A stretch of 64,000 nt of DNA, taken from NCBI RefSeq assembly GCF_020524585.1, contig NZ_JAIVLK010000003.1, positions 1-64,000 on the forward strand. Direction: 5' to 3'. Under the pieces are notes generated by a model that was given only the letters and a program-made list of their open reading frames with translations, made no database searches and was not told where the DNA came from. The translations under genes were made by a program, and so were the position numbers. The DNA comes from Celeribacter naphthalenivorans. Lineage in GTDB: Bacteria > Pseudomonadota > Alphaproteobacteria > Rhodobacterales > Rhodobacteraceae. Shown here piece by piece: positions 54,508 to 63,188 of this stretch (positions are counted from its first letter, which is position 1; each line of letters starts with the position of its first letter).

Positions 54508-55050
54508 ATGACATTGAAGCTTCTCGGCATCTCCGGCGCCTTGCGGGCGCAATCGACCAACACCAAGCTCATGCATGAGGCCGTGCGCCTGTTCGGCCCC
54601 TGTGATTTCACCTGCGCTGATCTGCGCCTGCCGCTGTACGACGCCGATCTGGAGGCCCTTGGCATGCCGCCCGAGGTCACCGCATTGGCGGAGCAGATCC
54701 GAGACGCCGATGCCGTGGTGATCTCGACGCCCGAATATAACAAGATGATCCCCGGCCTGTTGAAAAACGCGCTCGACTGGATCAGCCGCACGGGTCTAAA
54801 GCCTTGGGTTCACAAACCCGTCGCGATCATGTCAGCGGCAGGGGGGCGCGCGGGTGGAGAGCGATCGCAATATTCGCTCCGCTGGGCGATGACGCCCTTC
54901 AACGCCCATATCCTGCAGGCCCCGGAGGTCTTGGTCGCGGACAGTTCAAACGCCTTCGACGAACAGGGGCAGCTTATCAATGAGCGCACGATTGCGGGGC
55001 TTGAAAAGCTGATGACCGCGTTGCGCGAGGTGGCCTCAAAGGCGGTTTGA
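54508..55050 (+). CDS. NADPH-dependent FMN reductase / quinone reductase
   Basis: A 180-aa flavodoxin-fold protein. GISGALRAQSTNTKL binds FMN phosphate and STPEYNKMIPGLLKNALDW is the family signature. It reduces FMN, quinones, chromate or azo dyes with NADPH; the specific role is open. It starts 8 bp after lrgB and overlaps the convergent VOC gene by 15 bp. Confidence 0.9.
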   Translation: MTLKLLGISGALRAQSTNTKLMHEAVRLFGPCDFTCADLRLPLYDADLEALGMPPEVTALAEQIRDADAVVISTPEYNKMIPGLLKNALDWISRTGLKPWVHKPVAIMSAAGGRAGGERSQYSLRWAMTPFNAHILQAPEVLVADSSNAFDEQGQLINERTIAGLEKLMTALREVASKAV

Positions 55051-55428
55051 GACTTCGATCAGATTGCCGTCCGGATCGCGCAGGTAGATCGACAGCAAAG
55101 GCCCCGTTGCGCCCGTGCGGCTGACCGGGCCTTCTTCGACCCCAAGACCTTTGCCCTCAAGATGCCGCATCCAATCGGCGACAGGCATATCGGTCAGGAA
55201 ACACAGGTCTCCCGATCCGGCCTGCACATGCGCCGCTTTCGGCTCGAACTCGCTCCCGAGCTGATGCAGGTTGATCTTCTGCGCCCCGAATGTGAGCGCA
55301 TGGCGCGTCGTGCCATCGGCGGGATGAAAGGTCTCGACCTCCACCCCCAGTGCTTCGGTGTAAAACGCCACGGTCGCCGAAATATCGGCCACGGTCAGCA
55401 CGAGATGATCGAGAGAGGTCACTTTCAT
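55036..55428 (-). CDS. VOC (glyoxalase/dioxygenase) family protein
   Basis: A 130-aa protein with two beta-alpha-beta-beta-beta modules. VTSLDHLVLTVADISATVAFYTEALG at the N-terminus and YLRDPDGNLIEVSNRL at the C-terminus are the VOC metal-site blocks; His and Glu ligands are present. It resembles fosfomycin-resistance or virulence-type VOC proteins but no specific activity can be set. It overlaps the FAD oxidoreductase by 4 bases. Confidence 0.88.
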   Translation of the reverse strand: MKVTSLDHLVLTVADISATVAFYTEALGVEVETFHPADGTTRHALTFGAQKINLHQLGSEFEPKAAHVQAGSGDLCFLTDMPVADWMRHLEGKGLGVEEGPVSRTGATGPLLSIYLRDPDGNLIEVSNRL

Positions 55429-56462
55429 AGACTCGCCTCCACGCGGAAATCCTCAGGAATAGCGTCGCGGCCCTCCAGCACGAGGTCAATCAAAACCTGT
55501 GCGGCGAGCGGCGCCATGCCGTAGCCGATCTTGAACCCGCCATTTGCGATGAAATGACCGGCACGCTCCGGCCAAGCGCCCAGCATCGGCGCACGGGATT
55601 TGGCGCGCGGACGCACCCCGGCCCAGCGCCGAATCTCTTTTGCCTCCGCCAGCATCGGCACCGCCGCAATCGCCCGTTCCAAAAGCGCGTCGCATTGGTC
55701 GGTCGTCTCCGGGTCCTCAAACTCGCGCTCAGACGTCGATCCGATCGCCGTCGTGCCATCCGCATGCGGAATGACATGCAGGCTTTCACCATAAAGCTGC
55801 GGCGCCTCGGGCAACGACAGATCGAGCAGGATCGCCTGTCCTTTCACGCCATTGCCGACCTCTTTGCCAAAGGCCTCATTCAGTGCCTTAAGACCCCACC
55901 AACCGGAAGCATGGATCACCGCGCCCTCTTCCGGCCCCTCGGTCACCACTTCCCCGCCCAGCGCCGTGATCGCGGCGGCCAGCGCCTGACACGCCCGCCA
56001 CGGGTTCAGCCGAGCGGAAAGCGTGTCGTGGATGAGATAGCCAGTCGGGCTGAGCGGCGCCCAATAGCCCGTCTCGCCCTGTGTCACCACGCGCCAGTCG
56101 GCTTGGCCCTGCCACAAGTCCTTCGCCTGATCTTCGCGCTCGCGGGCCAGTTGCAACTGACGTTCATCTTTGATGGCCTGCACCCGTCCCAGATTGCCAT
56201 ACCCGGACGACACGCCCCCGGTCGCCTCGACCTCCGGCCAGTGCGTACGCGCCATGATCAGGCTCTGAAACTGGAACTCTTTCTTGGCATTCCAACGCTC
56301 CGGCGTGTGCGGCGCCAGCGCGCCGACGATCCCACCGGACGAGCCATGTCCGACACCGTAAGGATCGATCACCCGCACCTTTGCGCCGCGCTTCGCCGCC
56401 TCATAGCCACAGGACAGCCCAAAGGCGCCTGCGCCATAGATCGTGATTTCTGCTCTGCCCAT
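55425..56462 (-). CDS. FAD-dependent oxidoreductase (DAO type), possible MnmC oxidase half
   Basis: A 345-aa flavoprotein with the ADP-binding motif ITIYGAGAFGLSCGYEAAKRGAKVRVID and the C-terminal WAGVRPRAKSRAPMLG...FIANGGFKIGYGMAP block of the glycine-oxidase/MnmC(o) group. It is divergent from mnmD across 75 bp. In E. coli the MnmC oxidase that turns cmnm5 into nm5 at U34 is fused to MnmD; here this gene could be that half. Identification as MnmC(o) rather than a D-amino-acid oxidase is inferred from the neighbour. ATG at 56462 (MGRAEITIY). Confidence 0.75.
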   Translation of the reverse strand: MGRAEITIYGAGAFGLSCGYEAAKRGAKVRVIDPYGVGHGSSGGIVGALAPHTPERWNAKKEFQFQSLIMARTHWPEVEATGGVSSGYGNLGRVQAIKDERQLQLAREREDQAKDLWQGQADWRVVTQGETGYWAPLSPTGYLIHDTLSARLNPWRACQALAAAITALGGEVVTEGPEEGAVIHASGWWGLKALNEAFGKEVGNGVKGQAILLDLSLPEAPQLYGESLHVIPHADGTTAIGSTSEREFEDPETTDQCDALLERAIAAVPMLAEAKEIRRWAGVRPRAKSRAPMLGAWPERAGHFIANGGFKIGYGMAPLAAQVLIDLVLEGRDAIPEDFRVEASL

Positions 56463-56537
56463 ATGCGCTTTTACCCGTTGCAAGTGATCCCGGCCCAAAG
56501 CATGGTCTGCCGAACCCGCCCTCTCATAAGCCATCCC

Positions 56538-57239
56538 ATGACCAACGACCAGACCGCCCCACAGACGGCCCCTCAAGCCGCGCACATCGAATGGCGCGAC
56601 GGGCAAATCCCCGTTTCGACGCAATTCGACGACCCTTATTTCTCGCTCGGCAACGGGTTGGAGGAAACGCGGCATGTTTTCCTGTCGGGCAACGATTTGC
56701 CTGTACGGTTGCGGGACGGGTTTCATGTGGCTGAGCTGGGGTTTGGCACCGGGCTCAACATGTTGGCTTTGGCGCTGATGTGGGACGGGCCCGGCGTGCT
56801 GCGCTTCACCTCGTTTGAGGCCTTCCCGATGGAGACCGCCGACATCCGCACGGCGCTCGACGCCTTTCCCGAAGCCGCCGCCATTGCCGGCCCGTTTCTC
56901 GACGCCTGGGCGCAAGGCTTGCGACAGTTCCAACTGGGGCAGATCGAGGTGGATGTAAAAATCGGTGACGCCCGCGAGACACTTGCCGCTTGGGACGGTC
57001 AAGCTGACGCTTGGTTCCTCGACGGGTTTTCGCCTGCAAAGAACCCAGAGCTATGGGGCGAAGAGCTGATGCTTGAGGTCGGGCGGCACACTGCGACGGG
57101 CGGCACATTCGCGACCTATACGGCTGCGGGCCATGTGCGACAAAAACTCACCGCCGCCGGGTTCACGGTCGAACGCATCCCCGGTTTTGGCCGCAAACGC
57201 CACATGAGCCGTGGGACCAAAGGGGGCATCACATCATGA
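56538..57239 (+). CDS. mnmD: tRNA (mnm5s2U34) methyltransferase MnmD
   Basis: A 233-aa SAM-dependent enzyme that methylates nm5U34 in tRNA. It has the SAM site HVAELGFGTGLNMLALALMWD and the signature ADAWFLDGFSPAKNPELWGEELM, followed by GTFATYTAAGHVRQKL. It matches the N-terminal half of E. coli MnmC but is a free-standing protein. ATG at 56538; a frame opening at 55554 runs through the opposite-strand oxidase gene and is not real. It overlaps the DMT gene by 4 bases. Confidence 0.93.
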   Translation: MTNDQTAPQTAPQAAHIEWRDGQIPVSTQFDDPYFSLGNGLEETRHVFLSGNDLPVRLRDGFHVAELGFGTGLNMLALALMWDGPGVLRFTSFEAFPMETADIRTALDAFPEAAAIAGPFLDAWAQGLRQFQLGQIEVDVKIGDARETLAAWDGQADAWFLDGFSPAKNPELWGEELMLEVGRHTATGGTFATYTAAGHVRQKLTAAGFTVERIPGFGRKRHMSRGTKGGITS

Positions 57240-58123
57240 GCCGCGACAACGCCACACTTGGCACTCTCCTGATGATCGGCGCCACCTTCATCTTTGCGAT
57301 GCAGGATGGCATCTCGCGACATCTGGCCGACAGCTACAATGTCTTCATGATCGTGATGATCCGCTATTGGGCCTTTGCCGCTTTCGTCGTGGCTCTGTCG
57401 ATGCGCCAAGGCGGGATTGCCAAGGCGCTACGCTCCCAACGACCCAAACTGCAATTCTTTCGTGGCGCCCTTTTGGCCATTGAAGTCTTAATCATGATCA
57501 CCGCCTTCGTGCGCATGGGGTTGGTTGACGCCCCTGCGATCTTTGCGGCCTACCCTCTTTTGATCACCGCCCTGTCCGGTCCGATCCTTGGCGAGCGCAT
57601 CGGTTGGCGGCGTTGGGCCATGGTTGCGGTCGGCTTTGTCGGCGTGATCATCATCATCCGCCCTGGGAGTGGGGTTTTCTCTTTTGATGCCCTGATCGCC
57701 TTCACGGCGGCGTTTGGCTTCGCCCTATACGGCCTACTCAATCGCTATGTCTCCCGCTTCGACGGCGCGAATGTCACCTTCTTCTACACAGGGATCGCCG
57801 GGATGGTGGTGACCTCTTTGGTCGGCGTGTGGCATTGGGAACCAATGCTGCCCTCAGATTGGCTCTGGATGGGGCTGTTGTGCATGACGGGCATTGCCGG
57901 GCATTACATGTTGATCAAAGCCTATGAGCTGTCCGAGGCCTCGGCAATTCAGCCCTTTGCCTATCTGCAACTGCCCTTTGCCGCCGTGCTGGGCGTCTTC
58001 GTATTCGGCGATGTGATCCGGGCCAATGTGGTGATCGGGGCCATCATCGTCGTCGGCGCCGGGGTGTTCACATTCCTGCGCGCCCAACAACTGGCCCGGC
58101 GCTCACGGGTCATGGCGCGTTAA
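57236..58123 (+). CDS. DMT superfamily (EamA) transporter
   Basis: A 295-aa protein with ten membrane segments in two EamA repeats. The first has DGISRHLADSYNVFMIVMIRYWAFAAF and MVAVGFVGVIIIIRPG; the second ends FAYLQLPFAAVLGVFVFGD. DMT transporters export metabolites or drugs; the substrate is unknown. It follows mnmD with a 4-base overlap and is convergent with slt. Confidence 0.88.
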   Translation: MSRDNATLGTLLMIGATFIFAMQDGISRHLADSYNVFMIVMIRYWAFAAFVVALSMRQGGIAKALRSQRPKLQFFRGALLAIEVLIMITAFVRMGLVDAPAIFAAYPLLITALSGPILGERIGWRRWAMVAVGFVGVIIIIRPGSGVFSFDALIAFTAAFGFALYGLLNRYVSRFDGANVTFFYTGIAGMVVTSLVGVWHWEPMLPSDWLWMGLLCMTGIAGHYMLIKAYELSEASAIQPFAYLQLPFAAVLGVFVFGDVIRANVVIGAIIVVGAGVFTFLRAQQLARRSRVMAR

Positions 58124-58157
58124 CGACACACGCCTTTTCCCCCAATGACCCGAGACA

Positions 58158-60095
58158 TCAGCGCCCTGACAGCATGTCCATCATATGAACCGGCCCGGTT
58201 TTACCGTGCAGTCGCGCTCGATAGACAGGAATACTCTCCGCGACGCGCATGACGTAGTTCTGGGTCTCGCGAAACGGCAGATGCTCGATCCAATCGACGG
58301 GATCCACTTCACCCGTGCGCGGATCGCCGTAGCGTTTGATCCAGTCCCGCGCGCGCGTCGGACCGGCATTATAGCCCACAGACACCAGCGGGATATTGTT
58401 GCCAAACTCTTCGATCAATTGCGCCAGATAGGCCGAGCCCAACCGCGTGTTGACGATCGGATCGAACAGCAAGCTGTCGGAATAGTTTTCAATCCCGACC
58501 TTCTCCGCCATCGCCTCCCCCGTGCGCGGCATGAGCTGCATCAGGCCGCGCGCACCGACATGCGACTGCGCCATCGGATAGAATTCACTTTCGCGGCGGG
58601 CAATCGCCATGGCCAACTCCGGCTCCACCGGAAGATCAGCCTCCGCCAAAGCGTGCAGCGGGTAGTACGCCCGGTTCAACACGATGCCCTGATCGGCGGC
58701 GAATTTCGCCACCAACACGGCCAGATAAGGATCATGATCCAACGCCAAATCGCCCAGCTGCCCAAGCTCTTGCGGGCTCAGGCTTTCCCCCAGATGCCGC
58801 AGGAACCGCGCGGCAAGTGGCGTCTCTCCGGCCTCTTCCAACACGAGCGCAGCCTTCAGAACCGAAGAGCTCATAAAGCTCGCCTGTTTATAATCCGCGA
58901 ACCGCATTTCGCCGGTCAGCGCCGGGTCCAGAGGCAGGCCGATTTTTTCAGCCGACAACAACCCGTAAAAGGCCGTCTGGAATTGCGCACCAAAGGCATA
59001 GGCCGACGCGGCATCGTCGCGCGCCCCCATGGCCTCAAGCGCGCGGCCCTCCCAATAGCCTGCGCGACCCAATGAGATCGGCGTGCCGACGGCCATGCGA
59101 AAGCGATTGAAATGGTCCAAAGCCAGCCCGGCGTCATCGAGATAGCGCAGCGCGATATAGCCCGACAGCCATTCGAGATCGGCGTAGTGATCCTGTTCGG
59201 GCGTCAAGCCATGGCGCGAGGCGACAGAATAGGCGATCTTGCCCTTGCCATCGCGCATCATCTGCCGCGCCAGCATCCGGCGCCGGTTGCCCCATTCGAC
59301 CGGTTCGCCCAAACCCTCAGCGGTGGAATGCTGCAGCAAAAGCGTGGTGGCATCTTCGTTGCGCCCGCGCCGCACGCGCCATTCGAACCGCGCATGGGCC
59401 AGAATCGGATGATCCGCCAAGGCGGCAGGCACCGCGGTGATCGCCTCATCGACGCCCGCCTCGTCCTTGACCAGTTTACGCGCGGCCACGATGAGTTTGT
59501 CCCAGCCGGTCGGCAGGTTCGGCACCATCCGCAAGGCCGCATCGAAGCGCTCTCGCCACAAAAGCATCTCGGCGCGCGCCACATGGTGCTTCGTCAGGAT
59601 CGATCCATAACGCGACAGCAAAAGAGCCTCTTCGTCTGCCCCCATCGGCAGGGTGTTCCAAGTCAGCACCGCCTGCGCCTGCGCATCCGCCGACATGTTC
59701 AGCGCCTCATAGGCCGAGATCAGTCGCAGCGCGCCGCGCCCGGTTTGCGGCGGATAGGCGGTCAGATAGTCGACGACTCCCTTTGGGTCGGCATCGTTGG
59801 GGATCACCGCCTCGCCCTTTTCCGCCAAAAGCGGCAGCCCCGGCCAATCGGCATTGCGTTTCAGGAAATCGCGATAGGCCTCGAATGTGCCCCGGCCTGC
59901 CCGCAGGTAATCCCATTCAATGATGTCACGTCCGACGCCTTGGGCCTCCTGACGGGCCCGATCCCAGTCGCCTTGAGCGCGCGCCTCATAGGCCCGCGTC
60001 AGCGCATCCGATTCGGGAGAGGCGGCCATGGAAAATGGAGAAAGCAAAGCAAATACAAAAGCATACACTGCTTTTGCGGAGGGCGTTTTGGGCAT
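58158..60095 (-). CDS. slt: Soluble lytic murein transglycosylase (Slt70-like)
   Basis: A 645-aa periplasmic enzyme with a signal peptide (to about residue 25), an alpha-helical superhelix of about 430 residues, and a C-terminal SLT domain. The catalytic Glu is in [16 protein letters not shown], followed by [19 protein letters not shown] and [16 protein letters not shown]. It cleaves the glycan strand to 1,6-anhydro ends. It is divergent from dapA. Together with the MltB-type gene at 44 kb it makes two murein transglycosylases in the window. Confidence 0.95.
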   Translation of the reverse strand: MPKTPSAKAVYAFVFALLSPFSMAASPESDALTRAYEARAQGDWDRARQEAQGVGRDIIEWDYLRAGRGTFEAYRDFLKRNADWPGLPLLAEKGEAVIPNDADPKGVVDYLTAYPPQTGRGALRLISAYEALNMSADAQAQAVLTWNTLPMGADEEALLLSRYGSILTKHHVARAEMLLWRERFDAALRMVPNLPTGWDKLIVAARKLVKDEAGVDEAITAVPAALADHPILAHARFEWRVRRGRNEDATTLLLQHSTAEGLGEPVEWGNRRRMLARQMMRDGKGKIAYSVASRHGLTPEQDHYADLEWLSGYIALRYLDDAGLALDHFNRFRMAVGTPISLGRAGYWEGRALEAMGARDDAASAYAFGAQFQTAFYGLLSAEKIGLPLDPALTGEMRFADYKQASFMSSSVLKAALVLEEAGETPLAARFLRHLGESLSPQELGQLGDLALDHDPYLAVLVAKFAADQGIVLNRAYYPLHALAEADLPVEPELAMAIARRESEFYPMAQSHVGARGLMQLMPRTGEAMAEKVGIENYSDSLLFDPIVNTRLGSAYLAQLIEEFGNNIPLVSVGYNAGPTRARDWIKRYGDPRTGEVDPVDWIEHLPFRETQNYVMRVAESIPVYRARLHGKTGPVHMMDMLSGR

Positions 60096-60276
60096 GATCT
60101 GGTCTTGTTCTTATGAGAGCTGCTCTTGTCTTGTGGACCAAAGTAACGGCTTCGAAATATGCGGCAACACAGATTCTTGTGAACGGGCGCGAAGGCGGCT
60201 AGTTTCCGCCGGAACTTTCAGGGGCGACTCACGCCCCTTTCATCACGACGAACGAGCAAACGAAAAGGAGCGTACG

Positions 60277-61149
60277 ATGTTCAAAGGATCCATTCCTGCA
60301 CTGGTGACGCCGTTTAAGAACGGCGAACTGGATGTCGATACGCTCAAACGTCTGGTCGAATGGCATATCGAAGAAGGCTCTGCGGGCCTCGTTCCCGTCG
60401 GCACCACCGGCGAAAGCCCGACGCTCAGCCATGCCGAGCATGAAAAAGTGATCGAGATCGTGGTGGAGACCGCCGCCGGTCGTGTGCCGGTCATCGCCGG
60501 TGCCGGGTCGAACAACACCCAAGAGGGCATTCGCCTGATCAAACATGCGGCCAAGGTGGGCGCGGATGCGGCGCTGGTCGTGACGCCCTATTACAACAAG
60601 CCGACGCAAAAAGGCCTGATCGCGCATTTCTCCGCGATGCATGACGCCGCCGAATTGCCGATCGTGATCTACAACATTCCGGGCCGTTCGGTGATCGACA
60701 TGACCACGGACACGATGGCGCAGCTGTCGAAACTGCCACGCATCGTGGGCGTGAAAGACGCCACCGGCGATCTGTCCCGCGTGCCGAAAACCCGCATGGC
60801 CTGTGGGCCGGAGTTCTGTCAGCTTTCGGGCGAAGACGCCACCGCTCTCGGGTTCAACGCCCATGGCGGTGTCGGCTGTATCTCTGTGACGGCCAACGTC
60901 GCGCCGAAGCTTTGCGCCGAAATGCAGGCCGCCTGCGCGCTTGGCGACTACGCGAAAGCTCTGAAAATCACCGACAAGCTGATGCCGCTGCATCTGGCGA
61001 TTTTCATGGAGCCGGGCGTGTGCGGTGCGAAATATGCGATGTCCTTGCTGGGGCTTTGCTCCGATGACGTGCGCCTGCCGCTGACGCCTCTGTCCGACGA
61101 CACCAAGGCCGCGATCAAATCCGCCATGGAGCATGCCGGGCTGCTCTAA
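60277..61149 (+). CDS. dapA: 4-hydroxy-tetrahydrodipicolinate synthase
   Basis: DapA condenses pyruvate with aspartate semialdehyde in the lysine/diaminopimelate pathway. The 290-aa TIM barrel has [18 protein letters not shown], the active Tyr132 in VIYNIPGRS and the Schiff-base Lys160 in [16 protein letters not shown] at 60277 follows AAAAGGAG. A terminator follows at 61173-61200. Its diaminopimelate product feeds peptidoglycan, the substrate of slt across the divergent gap. Confidence 0.97.
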   Translation: MFKGSIPALVTPFKNGELDVDTLKRLVEWHIEEGSAGLVPVGTTGESPTLSHAEHEKVIEIVVETAAGRVPVIAGAGSNNTQEGIRLIKHAAKVGADAALVVTPYYNKPTQKGLIAHFSAMHDAAELPIVIYNIPGRSVIDMTTDTMAQLSKLPRIVGVKDATGDLSRVPKTRMACGPEFCQLSGEDATALGFNAHGGVGCISVTANVAPKLCAEMQAACALGDYAKALKITDKLMPLHLAIFMEPGVCGAKYAMSLLGLCSDDVRLPLTPLSDDTKAAIKSAMEHAGLL

Positions 61150-61172
61150 AGGTCGCGCAAATCGACGTCGAG

Positions 61173-61200
61173 AAGGGGCTCCATTCGGGGCCCTTTTTTT
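61173..61200 (+). terminator. Rho-independent terminator after dapA
   Basis: A hairpin (AAGGGGCTCC with GGGGCCCTT, one bulge and one G-T pair, loop ATTC) is followed by a run of T to 61200. It abuts the 3' end of the convergent K+ channel gene. Confidence 0.75.
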
Positions 61201-61640
61201 CATCGCGAATGCCGACTTTCCAATTGGTTGCGCCGCACATGGCGCAGCACTTCCATCAAGAGCGCGGTCATCATCCCGATGTTCAAAAGCCCGTTCGTCG
61301 CGGCAAACCCGCCGAGCAAACGCCAATTCTCCGGCAGCAACAAATCGCCAAACCCAAGCGTCGTGAAGGCCACGAGCGAGAAATACAAAGCCTCTTCGAA
61401 ATGCGCGAACAGGCCCAAAAGACGGAACCCAATCGCCCAGATCCAGACCCCCGCCGTGATCATCCACAAGACCGCAATCACCGCGCCAAAGAGCACCACC
61501 GCAAGCTTCGGTCGATGCGGTTCGCGGATCAGCCAACCATGCGCCCGCTGAAGCGTCAGCTCCATGACCAGAAATCCCAAGGCGGCGACAAAGACCGACA
61601 AGAGGATCAGGGTTGAGCCGACAAAAATCTGGATGAACAT
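61200..61640 (-). CDS. Ion channel family protein (K+ channel pore)
   Basis: A 146-aa membrane protein with two N-terminal membrane segments (about 4-29 and 45-71) and a pore region. The selectivity filter reads AFTTLGFGDLLLP (TTLGFGD in place of TTLGYGD), followed by a final membrane helix near 118-136. The usual Phe/Tyr swap is conservative. It lacks an RCK or voltage sensor. The start at 61640 (MFIQIF) has GAGGCG upstream. It is divergent from smpB across 94 bp. Confidence 0.85.
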   Translation of the reverse strand: MFIQIFVGSTLILLSVFVAALGFLVMELTLQRAHGWLIREPHRPKLAVVLFGAVIAVLWMITAGVWIWAIGFRLLGLFAHFEEALYFSLVAFTTLGFGDLLLPENWRLLGGFAATNGLLNIGMMTALLMEVLRHVRRNQLESRHSR

Positions 61641-61734
61641 AGGCGCCTCGAAGAGATTTCCGCATATTTTGCCAAGATTCCAGACACGGGGCCAGTGGAC
61701 AGATCGTCCGCAAACACCTATCTGAGCACACATC

Positions 61735-62217
61735 ATGGCCAAGAAAAAACAAACGCCCGAAGAAAAGAACTATAAGGTCATCGCCGAAAACCGGCGGGCC
61801 CGCTACGACTATGCCATCGAAGATGACATTGAATGCGGGATCGTGCTCACCGGCTCCGAGGTCAAATCGCTCCGCACCGGCCAGTCGAACATCGCCGAAA
61901 GCTATGCGTCGGTGGACAATGGCGAGCTGTGGCTGACCAATTCCTATATCGCGCCGTACGAGCAGGCGATGTTCCCGCATGAGGAACGCCGCAAACGCAA
62001 GCTTTTGGTGTCGCGTCGCGAGCTATCGAAGCTTTGGCAAGCGACGGGGCGCGAGGGCATGACGCTTGTGCCTTTGGTGATGTATTTCAACCATAAGGGC
62101 CGGATCAAAATCAAACTCGGCATCGCCAAGGGCAAGAAAACCGTCGACAAACGTCAGACGGAGGCCAAGCGCGACTGGGGTCGCCAGAAACAACGTCTTC
62201 TGCGCCACGGCGGTTGA
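61735..62217 (+). CDS. smpB: SsrA-binding protein SmpB
   Basis: SmpB binds tmRNA for trans-translation rescue of stalled ribosomes. The 160-aa protein has [40 protein letters not shown] and [12 protein letters not shown], and the basic C-terminal tail [16 protein letters not shown]. Length is normal. No tmRNA gene lies in this window. Confidence 0.97.
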   Translation: MAKKKQTPEEKNYKVIAENRRARYDYAIEDDIECGIVLTGSEVKSLRTGQSNIAESYASVDNGELWLTNSYIAPYEQAMFPHEERRKRKLLVSRRELSKLWQATGREGMTLVPLVMYFNHKGRIKIKLGIAKGKKTVDKRQTEAKRDWGRQKQRLLRHGG

Positions 62218-62333
62218 ATTTTCACGTCTCAGTTACTTTATTGCGCCGCAAGCCGCATGTGCGGCGGGCGATGCTTGCACGCGCCTTGAGAGAAGGCTAA
62301 GGCAGAACCCGAAAGCTCAGCAAAGGTCTGATC

Positions 62334-63188
62334 ATGCCCTATAGCGATCCCAAAACGCTCGTCTCGACCGACTGGCTCGCCGAGCACCTCAAAGCGCCGG
62401 AGCTTCGCCTCATCGACGCCAGTTGGTACATGCCGGCGGAGGAGCGCGATTGTCTCGATGAGTATGAGCGCGAACATATTCCCGGCGCGCGGTTTGTCGA
62501 CATCGACGAGGTCGCCGACCTGCGCTCCGATTTGCCGCATATGTTGCCGCCCGTCGAGAAATTCATGTCCCGCATGCGGGCGCTCGGCATTGGCGACGGG
62601 CATCAGGTGGTGGTCTATGACAGCTCCGGCATGTTCTCCGCGCCGCGCGTATGGTGGATGTTCAAATATTTCGGTCAGGACAATGTCGCCGTTCTCGATG
62701 GCGGTCTGCCGAAATGGAAGGCCGAAGGCCACCCGGTCACCGATCAGCCGCCGACCATTCGCGACCGCCATATGATCACCGAACTGCGCCCCGAACTGGT
62801 GCGCGACGTGACGCAGGTTGCGGCCTCGGCCAAGCTGGGCGATCACGTGATCATCGACGCGCGCTCGCGCGAACGCTTCCGGGGTGAGGCGCCTGAGCCG
62901 CGTGCCGGTCTGGCCTCCGGTCACATTCCAAATTCCCGAAACGTGCCCTTTGGCGAGGTGTTGAACCCCGATGGCACGATGAAATCCACCGACGAGCTGC
63001 GCGCCGTGTTCGAGGCCGCTGGCGTTGATTTGAACAAACCGGCCATCACCAGCTGTGGGTCAGGGGTGAGTGCTGCAATCTTGGGCCTCGCGCTCACCCG
63101 TCTTGGCGTGCCTTTCGCGCTTTACGACGGATCCTGGGCGGAATGGGGCATGTATGGCGACCTGAAAGTCGCGACTGGAGACGCGTAA
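62334..63188 (+). CDS. sseA: 3-mercaptopyruvate sulfurtransferase (rhodanese family)
   Basis: A 284-aa two-domain rhodanese. The catalytic loop is SCGSGVSAAIL with Cys241; a CGSGVT/SA loop marks mercaptopyruvate rather than thiosulfate sulfurtransferases. The N-terminal domain is catalytically silent, with DSSGMFSAPRVWW at the matching place. It overlaps the aminotransferase by one base (TAATG). An aminotransferase making mercaptopyruvate from cysteine would feed it, so the coupling makes biochemical sense. Confidence 0.92.
   Translation: MPYSDPKTLVSTDWLAEHLKAPELRLIDASWYMPAEERDCLDEYEREHIPGARFVDIDEVADLRSDLPHMLPPVEKFMSRMRALGIGDGHQVVVYDSSGMFSAPRVWWMFKYFGQDNVAVLDGGLPKWKAEGHPVTDQPPTIRDRHMITELRPELVRDVTQVAASAKLGDHVIIDARSRERFRGEAPEPRAGLASGHIPNSRNVPFGEVLNPDGTMKSTDELRAVFEAAGVDLNKPAITSCGSGVSAAILGLALTRLGVPFALYDGSWAEWGMYGDLKVATGDA

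Noticed and set aside
55554-56537. Long N-terminal extension of mnmD
   Set aside because: It lies wholly opposite the FAD oxidoreductase; MnmD homology begins at 56538.
60096-60276. tRNA-like or leader RNA between slt and dapA
   Set aside because: No cloverleaf, T-loop GGTTCRANYCC pattern or riboswitch core could be found in the 181 bp.
60229-61980. A 583-codon frame opposite dapA and the channel/smpB genes
   Set aside because: It runs through three real genes and two promoters and shows no conserved motif.
62218-62333. Candidate tmRNA or tRNA beside smpB
   Set aside because: The 116-bp gap is too short for tmRNA and shows no tRNA arms.
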